Below the pieces are notes generated by a model. The model did no database searches and was not told the origin of the DNA. It worked only from the letters and a program-made list of their open reading frames with translations. This document shows positions 1-11,700 of a DNA stretch of 64,000 bases, one piece after another (the stretch's first letter is position 1; each line of letters starts with the position of its first letter). Position numbers and translations under genes: made by a program. This stretch comes from Pseudopithomyces maydicus (taxonomy: Eukaryota; Ascomycota; Dothideomycetes; Pleosporales; Didymosphaeriaceae): positions 620,001 to 684,000 of the forward strand of contig JANTUC010000017.1 of NCBI GenBank assembly GCA_026873275.1, given 5' to 3'.

Positions 1-56
1 AGGTTGGCGAGCGACGCGATGAGCTCGTCGTGGTTGGCGGGCGGTGCTGCAGACAT
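1..56 (-). CDS. 5-prime end of an unidentified gene, cut by the window edge
   Basis: Reading down from an ATG whose first base is position 56, 18 complete codons are open to the window edge. The peptide begins MSAAPPANHDELIASLANL. An HDELIASL-type start resembles the N-terminal UBA-like segment of p47/Shp1-type Cdc48 adaptors, but 18 residues are too few for a family call. No splice donor is visible within the fragment. The next 760 bp to the right would hold its promoter. The fragment could also be chance coding. Confidence 0.35.
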   Translation of the reverse strand, partial: MSAAPPANHDELIASLAN

Positions 57-818
57 GCTGTAGCGGTAAGTTTGTGTGGAGTGGACTGCCTGTGGCGGGC
101 GTTGGGCGTCACAATGTTGGCTCGCGGGTGCCTTCGGTTTGGTGGGGTCGGCCGTGGGAACGGTACCTGGGGAGCAGCTCTCCGGGCGGCGGCGCTGACG
201 TCGTGGTCCCTGCACACAGACAATGTCTCACTCCCACAACGCCATCCGAGGGGATGCATTGCATCTAATCTGGATACTATCTAGATAGCTCGAACTAGGT
301 GCTGGAACCAGGAGCTGTGCCCGTCCAGCATCCGGCTCTACATTCTCTCTCCAAGGCAGCGCCGTAAACCGTAAGCGCCTCGCCATGAGTGATGCAGTAG
401 TGTCATTCAGCAGCTGTGTACCGTGCTCATGTTACCTATAACAAGAAATCGTAATAAATACAGGATTGCTCTCTGCATGTGCACCTTGCTGCTCAAAAGT
501 GAACCCTCCCTGCTCCCATCTCGTCTCTACACTTTGCGGGGATACGCGCCAAAGCTCCGATCTTGGCGCGTCTTGCTCGCAGAGCCTCATTCACCCAGAG
601 CGAACCTCCAACCTCGGGCCCTGCTCTGCCGTCCCCAACAAACCCTCCGGAACGTGTCCAGCATCCCGATCATATCCATTCCACTCATTCGCACCATCGC
701 ACCGGGAACCCGCGCCTCCGTCGACCCGGCACCCTCGACGCGGAAGACCGCACCGCCCCCCGTAGGACCCGCGGGCCATCCAATCCACCCCACCCGCCCA
801 TTGCATATCGCGCCCACC
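57..818. other. Intergenic, upstream of MIM1
   Basis: No supported gene. The overlapping ORFs at about 423-877 are shadows in C-rich sequence. The segment probably contains the promoter of the truncated minus-strand gene and the promoter and 5-prime UTR of MIM1. The frame of the MIM1 start stays open upstream to about 423, but nothing there looks conserved. Confidence 0.5.
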
Positions 819-1307
819 ATGGCTACAGATGCCCATCCCCAGAACTTGTCCGAATCAGGCATCACCATTCCGTCTGATAGCGAGAACTACGACGCGAACA
901 ACGAGCTCTCTCCTTCGCCGCCCTCGTCTTCCTCGACACCTCTAATACTGTACAAACCCCCACGCTCTGGGGACTGATAAGAGGCGCTGCCATCAACCTG
1001 CTTCTCCCCTTCGTCAATGGATTGATGTTGGGTTTTGGCGAGCTGGTTGCCAATGAAGTTGCTTTCCGGTTTGGCTGGTCTGGAACCAAGGTACGATTGA
1101 ATACACTGGACCCCAGTGCACGAGGACACCATTCCTCATGCGCCGTCCGTAAACTTGTGCTTCTCGTACTGACACGCTGTTTAGATATTCCCGACCCATC
1201 GCTCTAGCACCCGCCGCGTAGGCCCCGGCGTAGAGATGCGTGCCGACCCCGTCGAGCGGAGGCGGAGAAGCGGAGAGGAGCTGGACATGTACACGGCGCT
1301 GGAGTAA
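819..1307 (+). CDS. mim1: Mim1/Tom13 mitochondrial outer-membrane import protein (one-base frameshift)
   Basis: Mim1 is a small outer-membrane protein that, with Mim2, inserts and assembles alpha-helical outer-membrane proteins such as Tom20 and Tom70. Exons are 819-1090 and 1185-1307; the 94 bp intron has a GTACGA donor and TTTAG acceptor. An acidic/Ser-rich N-terminus leads to LILYKPP, followed by TLWGLIRGAAINLLLPF and the glycine-zipper-like NGLMLGFGEL segment, which is the diagnostic TOM13 family helix. Exon 2 gives IFPTHRSSTRRVGPGVEMR. The two parts of exon 1 lie in different frames. They join if the five-C run at 957-961 has six Cs, giving about 131 residues. Without that base the start frame stops at 975-977. 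I read this as a sequencing undercall. The ATG at 819 follows CACC, a good context. Confidence 0.85.
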
Positions 1308-1780
1308 GGAACTTGAAAAGAAACGTTCCACATCATTGTCATCTTACAAAGCGTGAACTCTGAGGATCGCATCCTAAAAAAATAAGCTATTGCGGCTGTC
1401 TCTGTACATAGATCCCCATTGTCCAACAACGCACACTGAGCATTTGATTTCAGTCAAGCAGATTAGTATGACTTGTTCTCGAAACTGTAGAGCATTCAAC
1501 CCAAAATTTCAAAACAAGAACACTTTCTAGAACGGATGGTGATGCGATTAGTACTGGATGCAATAGGACGCCAGAGCCATTGGTATGTGCAGCGGATGAT
1601 ATAGTACAGAGAAGTTGGACGCCTGCAGCGCAATGCCCCTCCTTTTCCTTCTGAGCCTACTTGCTCCCCATATAGTAACACAACAGATCGAATCGTCCCC
1701 CACTTTATCATACACATCTTCGATGGTCCAAAACCCATCCGCCATCGCCCCCGTCTTTGGAAGCTTCTAAACATGGCCGT
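1308..1780. other. Convergent 3-prime spacer between MIM1 and OXA1
   Basis: 473 bp between two convergent stop codons. It is expected to hold both 3-prime UTRs and polyadenylation signals. ORFs here (1496-1774 minus and similar) have no recognisable content. Confidence 0.5.
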
Positions 1781-3606
1781 TTAGCCCCTCAGAGCCCTCT
1801 TCTTCTCTTCCTCGTACTTGTGCAGTTCCCTCTTCTGTCGATCCTGTGCATTCTGCCTCTTCTTTACCTCGGGATCTCGCGGGTCTTGCCACTTTGAAAC
1901 CTTCTCCCCCAGCATCTTAGGCACGCTCCTGATTCCCTTGATCTGGTCCCACGCACTCTTGGGCTTCTCGTCCTTGACTTCCTTATCCGCTGCACGTGCC
2001 ATGTGTGCTGGCAATCTCGACCCGCTCTTGATGTTGATTCCGCTAGCCAGCGTCCGCGTCCGCGGGGCCGGTGAGGGCGCCGTGGGCGCCTGGTATCGAA
2101 CCTTTCCGTCTGCGCCCTTGAGCTTGGAGAGCTCGATATCACCGGCGATGACCTTGGAGTACAGCTTCTGAGACTCGGCTGTGGGGGTGGGACGGATGCG
2201 CAGTAGCTGACGGATCGAGGGCTGACGCAGCAGTGTTGCCGTGATGGCACCCGTAACACCGGTGACGAAGAAATACAGCTGGACTCCGGCAGGTTGCCAA
2301 GATGTCATTAAAGTCATGAGAACCGGGAAGACATATTTAAGAGATTTCTGCATGCCGGCCTGGGCAGTTTGGTCTTGCAGACCCGTTTCACCTCCTCGCT
2401 GTGCGGTCAATTGTTAGTGTTTATTCCATGGGTAGCTTTCTTGTCCACATCATCACTCACCTTCATGAGAATGAAAAGTACACCTCCAGTCATTGCGGGA
2501 AGAAGGTAGTAAGGATCGGCGACGGTCAAATCCGTGAACCATGCCCATCCATCAGTGGCCATGCCTGGTGCTGGCAGTCTACTGAGACCGCCTAATGCAC
2601 GCCATGCGCCGTATCCAAAGACGGCCTGGGATACACCCGCACCTAATTGTTTCCAAATGTCGGCACCAACGTCTTTCATAATGCCCTGCTGCTTCAACTT
2701 GAGCATTTGCGACCTTTCCTCATCTCCCTGCCTCTTTGCCTCTTCCATCTGGGTCTGCAAAGGTTGAAGAAGGGGCTTCATGGCCACCAACTTTGCATTG
2801 GAGTCAGACGCCCACCTCTGGAAAGTGAAGAAGAGGCCGGTGCGCAGGACCAGGGCAGAAGCAACAATGGTAGCAGCCCAGCCCAACTCAGTGTTGGTGT
2901 AGATGATCTCCAGAAGACTTTCGAAGAACGCAGAAGGACCCCAGCCATAGTCAAGTCCCAGGTCTTTGAGATTTCCCCAGTATGAGATGGGCACAGTAGG
3001 GTCGACGAAAGAGGCGTCCGCGGGCGCAGGCGTTTTATCAAGCAAATCCTCGATTGACACGCCATCCAATGCGCCAGAAGAGGCTGCAGGTGCTGCAGGC
3101 TGGTCGATCCCCGCTGGCTGGAGCTCGGGCGTAGCGGTGGTGACCGCAGGTTCGGGGGTGGGCTTGACGACGGGCTCGGGCACAGACTCAGGTATGATCT
3201 CCGAGGGATTGGCATTGGAAGGCGAAGATGACTTGCCCCAGGACCACGGGGCATACCAGGAGCCGTAACGGACGGCAGAAGAGGAAAGCACAACGTTCGG
3301 CGTTGACGACGTCGCGCCGGCGCGCCAGCTCGTGGATCGGAGAGCGCTCGTCCGACATGGCAGCGCGGAGAATGCGGATTTTCTGGGAACCGATGAGAAC
3401 TGTAAAACATGTGGTCAGCAGACTCCTAATGGGCCCCGTGGTAGTCGAGCCAGACAACGACGGGTCATGCATGTGCGGATGATGCGGTGCATGTGGAATC
3501 GAATGCGGATTCGCACCTTTCGCGAGGCGCTGGAGCGTAAAACAGCAGACTGACGAGAAGCCAGTGATCCCAATTGCCGGGGCGGCAGCCCTCTACTAGG
3601 AAGCAT
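1781..3606 (-). CDS. oxa1: Oxa1 mitochondrial inner-membrane insertase
   Basis: Oxa1 inserts mitochondrially and nuclear-encoded proteins into the inner membrane. Three exons read down from 3606: 3517-3606, 2461-3399 and 1781-2398, total 548 residues. Introns are 3400-3516 (GTGCGA donor, TTTTACAG acceptor) and 2399-2460 (GTGAGT, CACAG). The start MLPSRGLPPRQLGSLASRQ is rich in Arg and Ser with no acidic residues, as expected for a matrix presequence. A Pro/Glu-rich linker follows, then the YidC/Oxa1 core at about residues 185-400 with its first helix near ELGWAATIVASALVLRTGLF, a charged matrix loop with QTQMEEAKRQGDEER, and later helices including GVQLYFFVTGVTGA. The C-terminal tail is basic, consistent with the ribosome-binding region. 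Convergent with MIM1. Confidence 0.93.
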
Positions 3607-4301
3607 CGTGAGTTGTCGTCCCGTTGTCTGTATGGAGGGAGGTCTCAAAACTTTGGAATGCGCCAAGACCTCCGCTATGGCCACGCGCCGAAGCTTCCCC
3701 ACGCCGCACCAGATAGGCTTGGCTTTGGCTCTGACTTTTGGCTTTGGTCGACGCTCACACTTCCATGCATATCAAAAAAATGCTCACGAACCGTTTTGAT
3801 AATTTCTTTCGAAAAGAGGAAGCCTACATGATTATCTCTACATCTGCCACTAACTATTCTTTTTGAAGATATCGCAATCCGCACCCCGGTCCTACAGAAT
3901 AATCCCCTCGTGCATAACCTGGAAACACAGCTGCCGTGCATAGTATACTAAAGTACAGGATAAATGAGAAGAGCAGGCAGTCGGCACGGCCGCCAGCTGA
4001 GAAGTGAACAGCGAATTGACACAGAGTTTAGTCGGGGCATGCTATCCATGACAGAAAAGTTACATCGTGCCCATTCGTAATTTTGGGGTATCTGGTCCGA
4101 TACCTGGCCTCCGGTATGCCGTCAACGCCAGCCGAGCATGCATTGAATGAAAAATAGAAACTGGATAAATGCTAGGACCGGACTCCGTACCGTAATGTCG
4201 TATTATGTGAATTTTGGGTGACTCTGCTGCATCATAGCGCATGAGCCCAGTGGTTTTCCCCCATCCCAGGGTCGTCGGAAAGGTCTTTGTCACAGGTCAA
4301 C
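3607..4301. other. Intergenic between OXA1 and the KDM5 gene
   Basis: 695 bp holding the OXA1 promoter on its left side and the 3-prime flank of the demethylase gene on its right. No ORF here has recognisable content and no repeat was seen. Confidence 0.5.
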
Positions 4302-7300
4302 CTAGTCCATGTAGCCGTTGCCTTCCTCCGTCACCGCGAGCGCCTCTTCGGCTTGGCCACCGCCACTCTCCATCATCTCGCCGAACATTTCTTGGCCGCT
4401 GCCCGAGCTTTTGAACACGTCCTGGATTGGACTGGTGGGTCCAGCTGCGCTTTCAAAAAGCCCAGGATCAATGGGCGCGATCGAAGTACCGAAGTTCATT
4501 GGCGCGTTGGTGGCAAACGTCGGCGAGTTGTTGAACTCACTGCTGACTGGGTTGGAGTTGAAATAGTCGTTCTCGCCAAAGCTGCGGCGCACCGTAGGTG
4601 GTTCCCCGGGTGGCGTGTGTGATTGCTCTGGAGCTGGCTGGTGATTTGGCCGGGTCGGATCAAGAGATTTTCTTTTCAGCGATTGTCCGGCTTTCGGTCG
4701 CATATGCGGGGGCAGATCTTCCGGGTTAGTTATGCCAAGTTGCGTCATGAGCTTCTGCTGTTTAGTCGGTCGCGGTTTGCGCGTGGAGAGGGAGACGTTG
4801 AGAATGGGAGGCGGCTGGGGAGCAACAGGTGCCCACTTGTGGAGCTCCTGACGAAAGAAATTGATCTCGTCCGAAAGTAGAATCTCAGCACCCTCGAGCT
4901 TCCGCAGATAGAATCGTTGGGTAGTGAGCTCCTCTGGGCTGGACATGACAGGGTTGATGTGCTGAGCAACGTAGTCCCGGAACTGGCTACCATGGCGAAT
5001 GAGTGAATCCAACGTATCTTCCTCTTCTGGCTGGAAAGGAAGAGATGGGATCTCGTCCTGCCACGTCTGCAATTCTTCGAGCTTCGGTCTAGTCGCGTCT
5101 CGGGGAATCTTGACACGATAGTCGCAAATAGGACAAGTATATTTGTCTTCTTCCTTCATTTTACCACGAGCGAGCTTGAGGCATTTGCTGTGATACCTGC
5201 AAAAGTCAGTCGGCGAAATGATTTAGAGACACGCTGCACTCACCATTCATGGCAGAGATCGCATTCGATCATGATCCCCGCCTCGGGTTTGCGGCAAATG
5301 CAAAAGACATCACGGCTCGATCCGGACCCATCTGCCTCCTCTTCGTCATCTTCAGGTGTGTTTGCTCGGGAAGATGGTTCAACGGGCATACGAGGCTGAT
5401 CAGACAAGTCAAAACATCCAATATTTCGCTCGTCAACCGACTTCATGTGGGCATGGAGGATGTGTAACGGAGCATTGGCTTTGCCAAAGAGCTTTTTGCC
5501 ACGGCGCATCCAGTCCTCGTGTCGCTTTTGTTCCCTCTCGAGATCGATTGTACCAGTAGGTTTGCTGTTGAGCGCGCTTAAAGCCTCCACCGCGTTCCTC
5601 ACTTCTAGGTATTTCGGTCGCTGGCGGAAGTCGGGGTTCTTACTTCGCTCGTACAACGAAAGGATCAGCTCTTGAGCATCGCGCTGCTTTTTCAAGATAG
5701 CATCCACCGCAGCAAGGGTCTCCGGTACAACGGGAATTGAATTAGCTTGCTTGGAAAGAGCGTCGAGCTGCTGGTAGTGAACATTCTCGACAGACATGAG
5801 CTCCTTTGCTTTTGCCTCCCAAAGTTCGCCCTGAATTTTCTTATCCTGCAGGAAGTGTACTTCGGGGTGATTTTCAGGGATGCCAAGTTCGATGCCCTGT
5901 TCAATGAGCATGCTGACATCTTTCAATGTTGGGGCTTTGTGCCGGCAATCGTCCACCGTCTTCAACCACTTAAGCTGCGCTACCACTCTCTCTAAGGAAT
6001 CGAGTTCTGGTAGGTCGACGTTGAAACTCTTGCCCTCCTCGAGGAGTTCGTCCAGCCTGACGATGCTTTGCTGCGCTGGTCTGTCACGCAGTGCTGCGCG
6101 AGCCCTCTCCTGGAATTCTGCAATACTATCGAAACGCTCGCGTAATGCTGTGATTTCCGGGCTCTCGAAGCACAGATTATCTGCCGTTGCAAGCAGTTTC
6201 TCGATGCTGTCAACATTACGATATTCACGCTCTTTATCTTCAGCCTCGGTTATGGCAGCTTTGCCACGGCCTCGACCACGATTTTCATTTTTGCGACGGG
6301 CTTGTTGCTTTCGGGTAGTGTATCCGAGGGCTTCTTCGGCTACCTCTGAGCATTTTTCGACGAATTCCTTCAAGTCTGCGAGACCATTGAGTTCCCAATC
6401 GATACGCTCACCCTCGGCGAGCAGTGCGCGTAAAGCTTTCAGCTGAGGTTTCGGACCTTCATCGAGAAGCAACTCCAGCTTCGCTTCCCACGCGTCAGGC
6501 ATTCCTGCCTTGTCAACAACTCTCTGGACGGTAGAGTCCAGTGCTTCGTCATGCATGCGATAGATAAGAAAATGTTCGCCTCGAGCACCTAGGTATCGTT
6601 CGCCTTCTAAGCTTCCCTGACAGCATTCATACCAGCCAGCGTGGCGTAAGCATAATACCTTCTTCGCATTCGTGCAATAGAAGCGCGAGAGGTAACCGTA
6701 CGCCTTGCAGAATGCGCAAAGGAGTTCGTCTTCATGCATGTCGATATCGTTAATATCGATCTCGATATCGCATTCGCCGTCGCCTTCTCCGGTTCTATCA
6801 ATCTTGCATTTTTGCCCATGGAAGACCTTATGCCTCTCCGCGAACTCTGCTCGGACCTTGATTTCATGGTCTCGCATCCGCTGCAATGCTGGTGCTAACC
6901 ATTTGGCAGTCTTGATTGTCGTGTCTTTCCGGGAAGCCGCTGCGAGAAGGAGCTCGTCGTGTGAGAAACAAGGTTGACGGCGGTAATCCTGGAGACGCTG
7001 AACACCAAGCTCCCCGAAAGGCTCCCAGTCCGGGGGCGCAAAGTTGACAGCCTCGTTGAAATTGAAACCATGGTTGAATCCCGCATGATAAGCCTGGGGG
7101 AACGTGATGACGAACTCTCCGGCGCGCTGGTCGAGTGCGAAAACTCTCACTCCAGCCTTTTTCAGCTGATCCGGAGTCAAAAGCGTGACCAGCTGAAACA
7201 GTAGGTCGGGCTGGGATTCGAAAAGTTCGGGCACTGCATCACGCATTGCTTGCTCAAACTTCTCGGTGTCCTCAGCTGGAATACCGTACCACGTCTTCGT

Positions 7301-9544
7301 AGCACCAAAATGTTGGTAGTTGGCCGAATAGGTGAAATGATCTTCGTTGTGCCAACAAAAAGTGGAGAAGATCATACCAACATAAAGCCAGGGCACTGTC
7401 ATTCCAGATATATCCGATTTGATGTGTCGAAATAGCGACTCGGGGTTGTACGGCATGATGTTCAAGTTCCAAGGATCGGTTGCGTACGGATCGCGAGGGT
7501 TGCGCTCGATCGTAGGGAAACCGCTTCCATGTGTTGTAGAATGCACGTCAGCGCCGTATTCGACCTCCACCGTCTCGGTGATGCTTTCCACAAGCCTCCA
7601 AAACTCGTGTTCAATGTCGTCTTCGCTCACAGGCTTCGCAGTGCCTGTAACAGGATCGAAAGGCATTTTAGTGGCGAAGTGAGCTTGCTTGAAGAGATGC
7701 GCACGCTCCTGGAATTGCCGGAGGGAGTAAGTACCACCTTCTTCAAACCCAAATTCGCCCGTACCAACCAGACACTTGGGGCAATGCCAGTCATATTCCG
7801 GAATGCCTTTGATCGGGGGATCAAGGCAATAACCATGGTAACCGGAATCACAACTGTCGCAAAGAAGGATGTTGGAGGGGTCATTTTCGGTGCCACATGT
7901 CTCGCATCGCTGCTCATGGGATGAGACTCTTTCATCGAGGATTCCATGAGACCGAGTGCTTACCTCTCCAGGACGCTCGTCAGTAGCACGGACGCGCGGA
8001 TTGAGTGTCCGTCCGCCACTTGGTGTTGACTGTCGAGGTTGGGTCATGTGAGAACCAGCCACGGTTGGCGCCGCATCTGCAAGTGTTGCTGTTAGCCGGG
8101 ATTGTTCACCAATGGGTGCTACAGCAGCTGATCAGCCGCGCCAAGATCCAACCAGGATCGCGCTTCAAGATAATCCAGTCCAAAAACAGGTGGAGGCTGC
8201 AGCTGTCTGCAGGTGACGGATGCGCTTACCTTTCTTCAGACGTTTGCTTCGTCGGCCATTTGCCCCATCGGCCTCGTCGACGATGCCACCTTCCGTGTCC
8301 TGGGAGAGCGTTCGCTTAAGGTGAGAAAATGCCTGCCCATTTGATAGCGGAGTCAGGCCAGCTGCCGAGGGGCGCAGATCTGGGGTATTATGCGCTGATA
8401 GCATGGGGCTGCCGTTTCGCATGGGCGTTGAAGTGCAAGAATCGCCGTTGCTGTGCGCATACCCGTTGGCTGCGTTGGCATTGGATATTCCATTCGGCAC
8501 AGGGGTGGGTTGAGGCGACTGCGCGTTCACGGCGGTGAAGCTCCCCGCGTTGACGGGAGTGAAGCCTGATGGGACGGCAGGTCGTGGCAAATCCACAGGA
8601 GGTGGTGTTGCAGCAGCCTCGGCATGCATGGAAGCGTTGAGCGCGACGGTCGCCCTCATGGCTGGCGAGTCGACAGATTGGCCGTTGGGCGTGCCATGCG
8701 CCGACCTTTTCACAGGCGAAGGTGCAGGCGAAGGGGTGTAGGGGCCCCCGTTCTCGTGCTCTAACATTTGTTGCACGCCAGGCTTGACGACCCTCAAATA
8801 TTCCTCGTAAGGGTGGAGCCATTTCTGATAGGAATTTTTCAGCGAAGTAGAGAGCGAGGACATGATCTTGCCACTGTAACCGAGGTCCCGTCCGATTTCA
8901 GCCCATTTTTTCTGCTTGCAAACGCGCTCGAAGCCACCTCGAGTTTCGACTGCTTTCTTGAGCTTGTAAAGGTCCAGCGGCCTCTTATCCACACTAGGGA
9001 ACCGAGTAAGGCTATTACCGTGCTGCTTGTGGAATTTGGCCAGCTGGTCGAGGTAATTGAGATTCGCACGTGTACCACCTTCGACCGAATTCAGCTCCTG
9101 GCGACGGGTGCGGAAGTGGAAGCGCTCCGTGTCGATTGCGAATGGCGGATTCCACGAGTCGGGCGGGACGATTTTGGCGATGCCGTATTGCTGTGCCTCA
9201 TCACGTATCGAGGCGATGTAGCGCAGAGGGTCCTTGAACTCTTCGGCGGTCGGCCTGTAGGTGGGCGCCTCCTGCAGTCCAAACATGCGGTTGGGCTTGG
9301 GTGGCGGGTTGTTCGCGGTCCCTGGGATTCGGCGCTCAACAGTCGCAAGATCCAGGGCCTGTGCCTTGCGGGCGCTGAGTGGGATGCCGTTGATGACAAC
9401 AGGCGGCGCGCCAGTCGCTGGCGCCAGCGGAGTGCCTCCCATCCTCGTCTTTGGAGCGGCAGGCGTCCCATTCGCAGCCGCGATTCGAAAGGTGGTCAAG
9501 GTGCCGCCCGTGGGCGGGCCGTTGGGGGGCAAGAGATCGACCAT
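4302..9544 (-). CDS. kdmB: KDM5/JARID1-type histone H3K4 demethylase
   Basis: A nuclear Fe(II)/2-oxoglutarate dioxygenase that removes methyl groups from H3K4. Exons, read downward, are 8230-9544, 5244-8076 and 4302-5196; introns 8077-8229 and 5197-5243 are GT-AG; total 1680 residues, all in frame. Domain order is the full KDM5 set. JmjN is at about 93-130 (PTYRPTAEEFKDPLRYI), ARID about 160-255 and PHD1 about 493-545 (CETCG...LCDSCDSGYHGYC). JmjC is at about 610-777, with iron ligands in FCWHNEDH and HAGFNHGFNFNEAVNFA. The C5HC2 finger is at about 884-940, followed by a PLU-1 helical region. The last PHD is at about 1360-1419 and is split by the 47 bp intron inside its CHEWYHSKC motif. An in-frame TGA lies upstream of the ATG. 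The symbol follows Aspergillus KdmB; Lid2 is the fission-yeast equivalent. Divergent from SLX1. Confidence 0.93.
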
Positions 9545-9992
9545 GCCGCCGCTGCTGCACCCAGCGCTGCCCTCTTCCGACGCGGATCACTGGGCTGTGA
9601 CGATGGCAGAGAGGCGGTGGCAGGCGTGTCGCATTCGTCGGTGCAGGTTGGTGGTGAGGCGTCAGGCGGGTGCCTACGAGGGTATTGGTATAAGACAAGG
9701 GCGGGCGACGGGCTGGTTGGGATAGATGGTGTGCGGAAGCAAAGCCAGCTGCACGCGATGGGCAAGCGAGCAGAGGGTTATATCATGGGGCGCACGCACG
9801 GCGGGTGGGGTGAGGTTGCGGGCGGCAGCGTAGAATTGGTCCCGGGCGACGTCGGTGGAGGTGTGAAAGAGACTTGATGGTGGACAGATGGGGGAAGCGC
9901 CAGTCCATGTTCCTTCTCCGAGAGTGGTAGACTAAGCCTAACTAAACACCCACCCGTCCATGCCCCAAAAGCATCCTGCCGCGACAAAGAAG

Positions 9993-10023
9993 CCTGCCTG
10001 CCTGCCTGTCTGTCTGCCTGTCT
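9993..10023. repeat. CCTG/TCTG microsatellite
   Basis: About seven tandem tetranucleotide units alternating CCTG and TCTG, in the KDM5/SLX1 divergent spacer. A simple repeat, likely length-variable. Confidence 0.85.
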
Positions 10024-10565
10024 TGACCTGATCTCACCGATCGCAGCCGGGTGCCATCGTCGTCGCTTACCCTGCTCACGACAGATGCGTCAGGTGTTCG
10101 CCCGCCGACAGACAGACCGCCAGGACCGACGACCCAGCTCCACCACCGCGAACCACCTGGGAGCCGGCCTGGGGATGGCCTGCATGCCAGCCAGGCCCTC
10201 CCGAACCCTAATCGTGTGGCCTGCGCGAACCTGGCCTGCGCGCCGCACGCCCGAATCGCTGCTCGGCGTGGAGGACGGCTGCGTGCCCAGGTGCAGACCT
10301 GGAAACGTGACCCGCCATGGTCCGTATCGTCTGCGTATTTTGTGTACCTCGATATCAAAAAGGCGGGCCGCGCCATCATGCTCGCCAATGCACAGGTAGT
10401 ACCATACATAGATACCTTGTCGGTAGGGCCAGGTGGCTGACGTTGGCCGATGCAGCAGGACGGCACGCTCTAGCCCCGGCCAATCGCCAATCAGCTCTGC
10501 AAGCCTTCCCGACTTCCTTTTGTTGCTCGAGCACGCCAAAGAACTGCCGCAACGAGCCTGGAGCG

Positions 10566-10607
10566 TGAAGCCTGGAACGTGACGTCTGAAGCCTGAAGCC
10601 TGAAGCC
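10566..10607. repeat. TGAAGCC direct repeats just upstream of SLX1
   Basis: Three perfect tandem copies of TGAAGCC at 10587-10607 and a fourth at 10566-10572, within 25-65 bp of the SLX1 ATG. They sit in the promoter or 5-prime UTR. They may be a simple tandem expansion or factor sites. Confidence 0.75.
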
Positions 10608-10628
10608 TGGAGCGCGAAGCAGCCGACA

Positions 10629-11687
10629 ATGGAGAAACCCATCCCGGCCTTCTACTGCTGCTATCTGTTGCGCGCCAAGAACCACAAGTCGTACTACATC
10701 GGCAGCACTCCCAATCCTGCGCGTCGCCTGGGTCAACACAACGGCTCCAGCAAGGGCGGCGCGAAGCGGACGTCGCTGCAGACAAAGCGGCCCTGGGAGA
10801 TGACCTGCATCGTCACTGGCTTCCCTTCAAAGTATGCAGCGCTGCAGTTCGAATGGGCATGGCAGAACACCCACGCGACGCGCCACATTGACCGGGACGT
10901 CCGCGATGCACGGGTTGAGGCGCTGCAGAAGAAGACGAAGTCCTCGCCAAAGCGGAGAAGGAGGCCGCCCATGTCGCTGGAAGCTCGTCTGAAGAACTTG
11001 CACCATCTTTTAGGTGTCAAGAGCTTCAACAGGTGGCCGCTGCACTTGAGGTTCTTTGCCCCTGACATCTTCGCAACGTGGGAAAGGCACACAGCCAAGA
11101 TGGCGCCCAAGCTACGGAGCAGCATTACAATACAGCTTACACCTGCTCATCTTCCAGAGCCAACGACCGACCCTTCTACGGGTGAACAGATTTTCACTGT
11201 ACCAGAAGTCATTCGGCACATACCAGTAGCATATGAGGATTGCAAGTCGCACGTTGAAAAAGCGAGGGCGTTGATCGAAGAGCCCAAACTGCATCGTTGC
11301 GGCATATGCAGCACCAGGTTAGATGCTGCAGTCGAGTCATTGTTGGTATGCCCAGTCGCCACGTGCTATACACTTTGCCACGCCCATTGCCTGGCCGATC
11401 GATTCCTGGCAGAAGAGGGGAACCAAGATGCTCTGATACCTATCGGAGGTACATGTCCTGGCTGCTATACGTCTTTGAAATGGTCCACGATCATGAAGGA
11501 AATGAGCCTTCGGGCCCGTGGTCAAAAGGAAATCGAAGCCATGTTCAAGATCAAACGGAAAAGAAAAGCAGATGGCGCATCTGAGTCGGAAGCCATAGAC
11601 CCGCCAGGACCTGGCGACGAGGACGAGGATTTGGACGAAACATGGCTGGAAGATGTGGATGACGGAGAACCAGCACTCCTTACTTGA
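10629..11687 (+). CDS. slx1: SLX1 structure-specific endonuclease catalytic subunit
   Basis: Slx1 with Slx4 cleaves branched DNA (Holliday junctions, flaps and stalled forks) in the nucleus. The single-exon ORF has 352 residues. The GIY-YIG nuclease domain is at the N-terminus: FYCCYLLRAKNHKSYYIGS supplies the two beta-strand motifs (here YLL...YIG), with the catalytic Arg in NPARRLGQHNG and the catalytic Glu in ALQFEWAWQN. A C-terminal RING-like zinc finger follows with CGIC, CPVATCYTLCHAHC and CPGC clusters, then a Lys/Arg stretch and a short acidic tail (DEDEDLDETW). The layout matches fungal Slx1 in order and length. Start context ACAATGG is good and no upstream in-frame ATG is needed. 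It is convergent with the thymidylate kinase gene, stop to stop only 13 bp apart. Confidence 0.95.
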   Translation: MEKPIPAFYCCYLLRAKNHKSYYIGSTPNPARRLGQHNGSSKGGAKRTSLQTKRPWEMTCIVTGFPSKYAALQFEWAWQNTHATRHIDRDVRDARVEALQKKTKSSPKRRRRPPMSLEARLKNLHHLLGVKSFNRWPLHLRFFAPDIFATWERHTAKMAPKLRSSITIQLTPAHLPEPTTDPSTGEQIFTVPEVIRHIPVAYEDCKSHVEKARALIEEPKLHRCGICSTRLDAAVESLLVCPVATCYTLCHAHCLADRFLAEEGNQDALIPIGGTCPGCYTSLKWSTIMKEMSLRARGQKEIEAMFKIKRKRKADGASESEAIDPPGPGDEDEDLDETWLEDVDDGEPALLT

Positions 11688-11700
11688 CAAAATACTATTT

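Larger units (their letters stand above)
9545..10628. other. Divergent intergenic region between KDM5 and SLX1
   Basis: 1.08 kb between two divergent start codons, so it should carry both promoters. It contains a CCTG/TCTG microsatellite (9993-10023) and a 7-bp direct-repeat cluster (10566-10607), listed separately. The plus-strand ORF 8768-9877 and the several ORFs around 10050-10785 are antisense or GC-rich chance frames. Confidence 0.55.

Noticed and set aside
8768..9877. 369-codon plus-strand ORF
   Set aside because: Antisense to KDM5 exon 1 and the divergent spacer; it lacks any domain and ends in Gly/Arg-rich sequence typical of GC-rich shadow frames.
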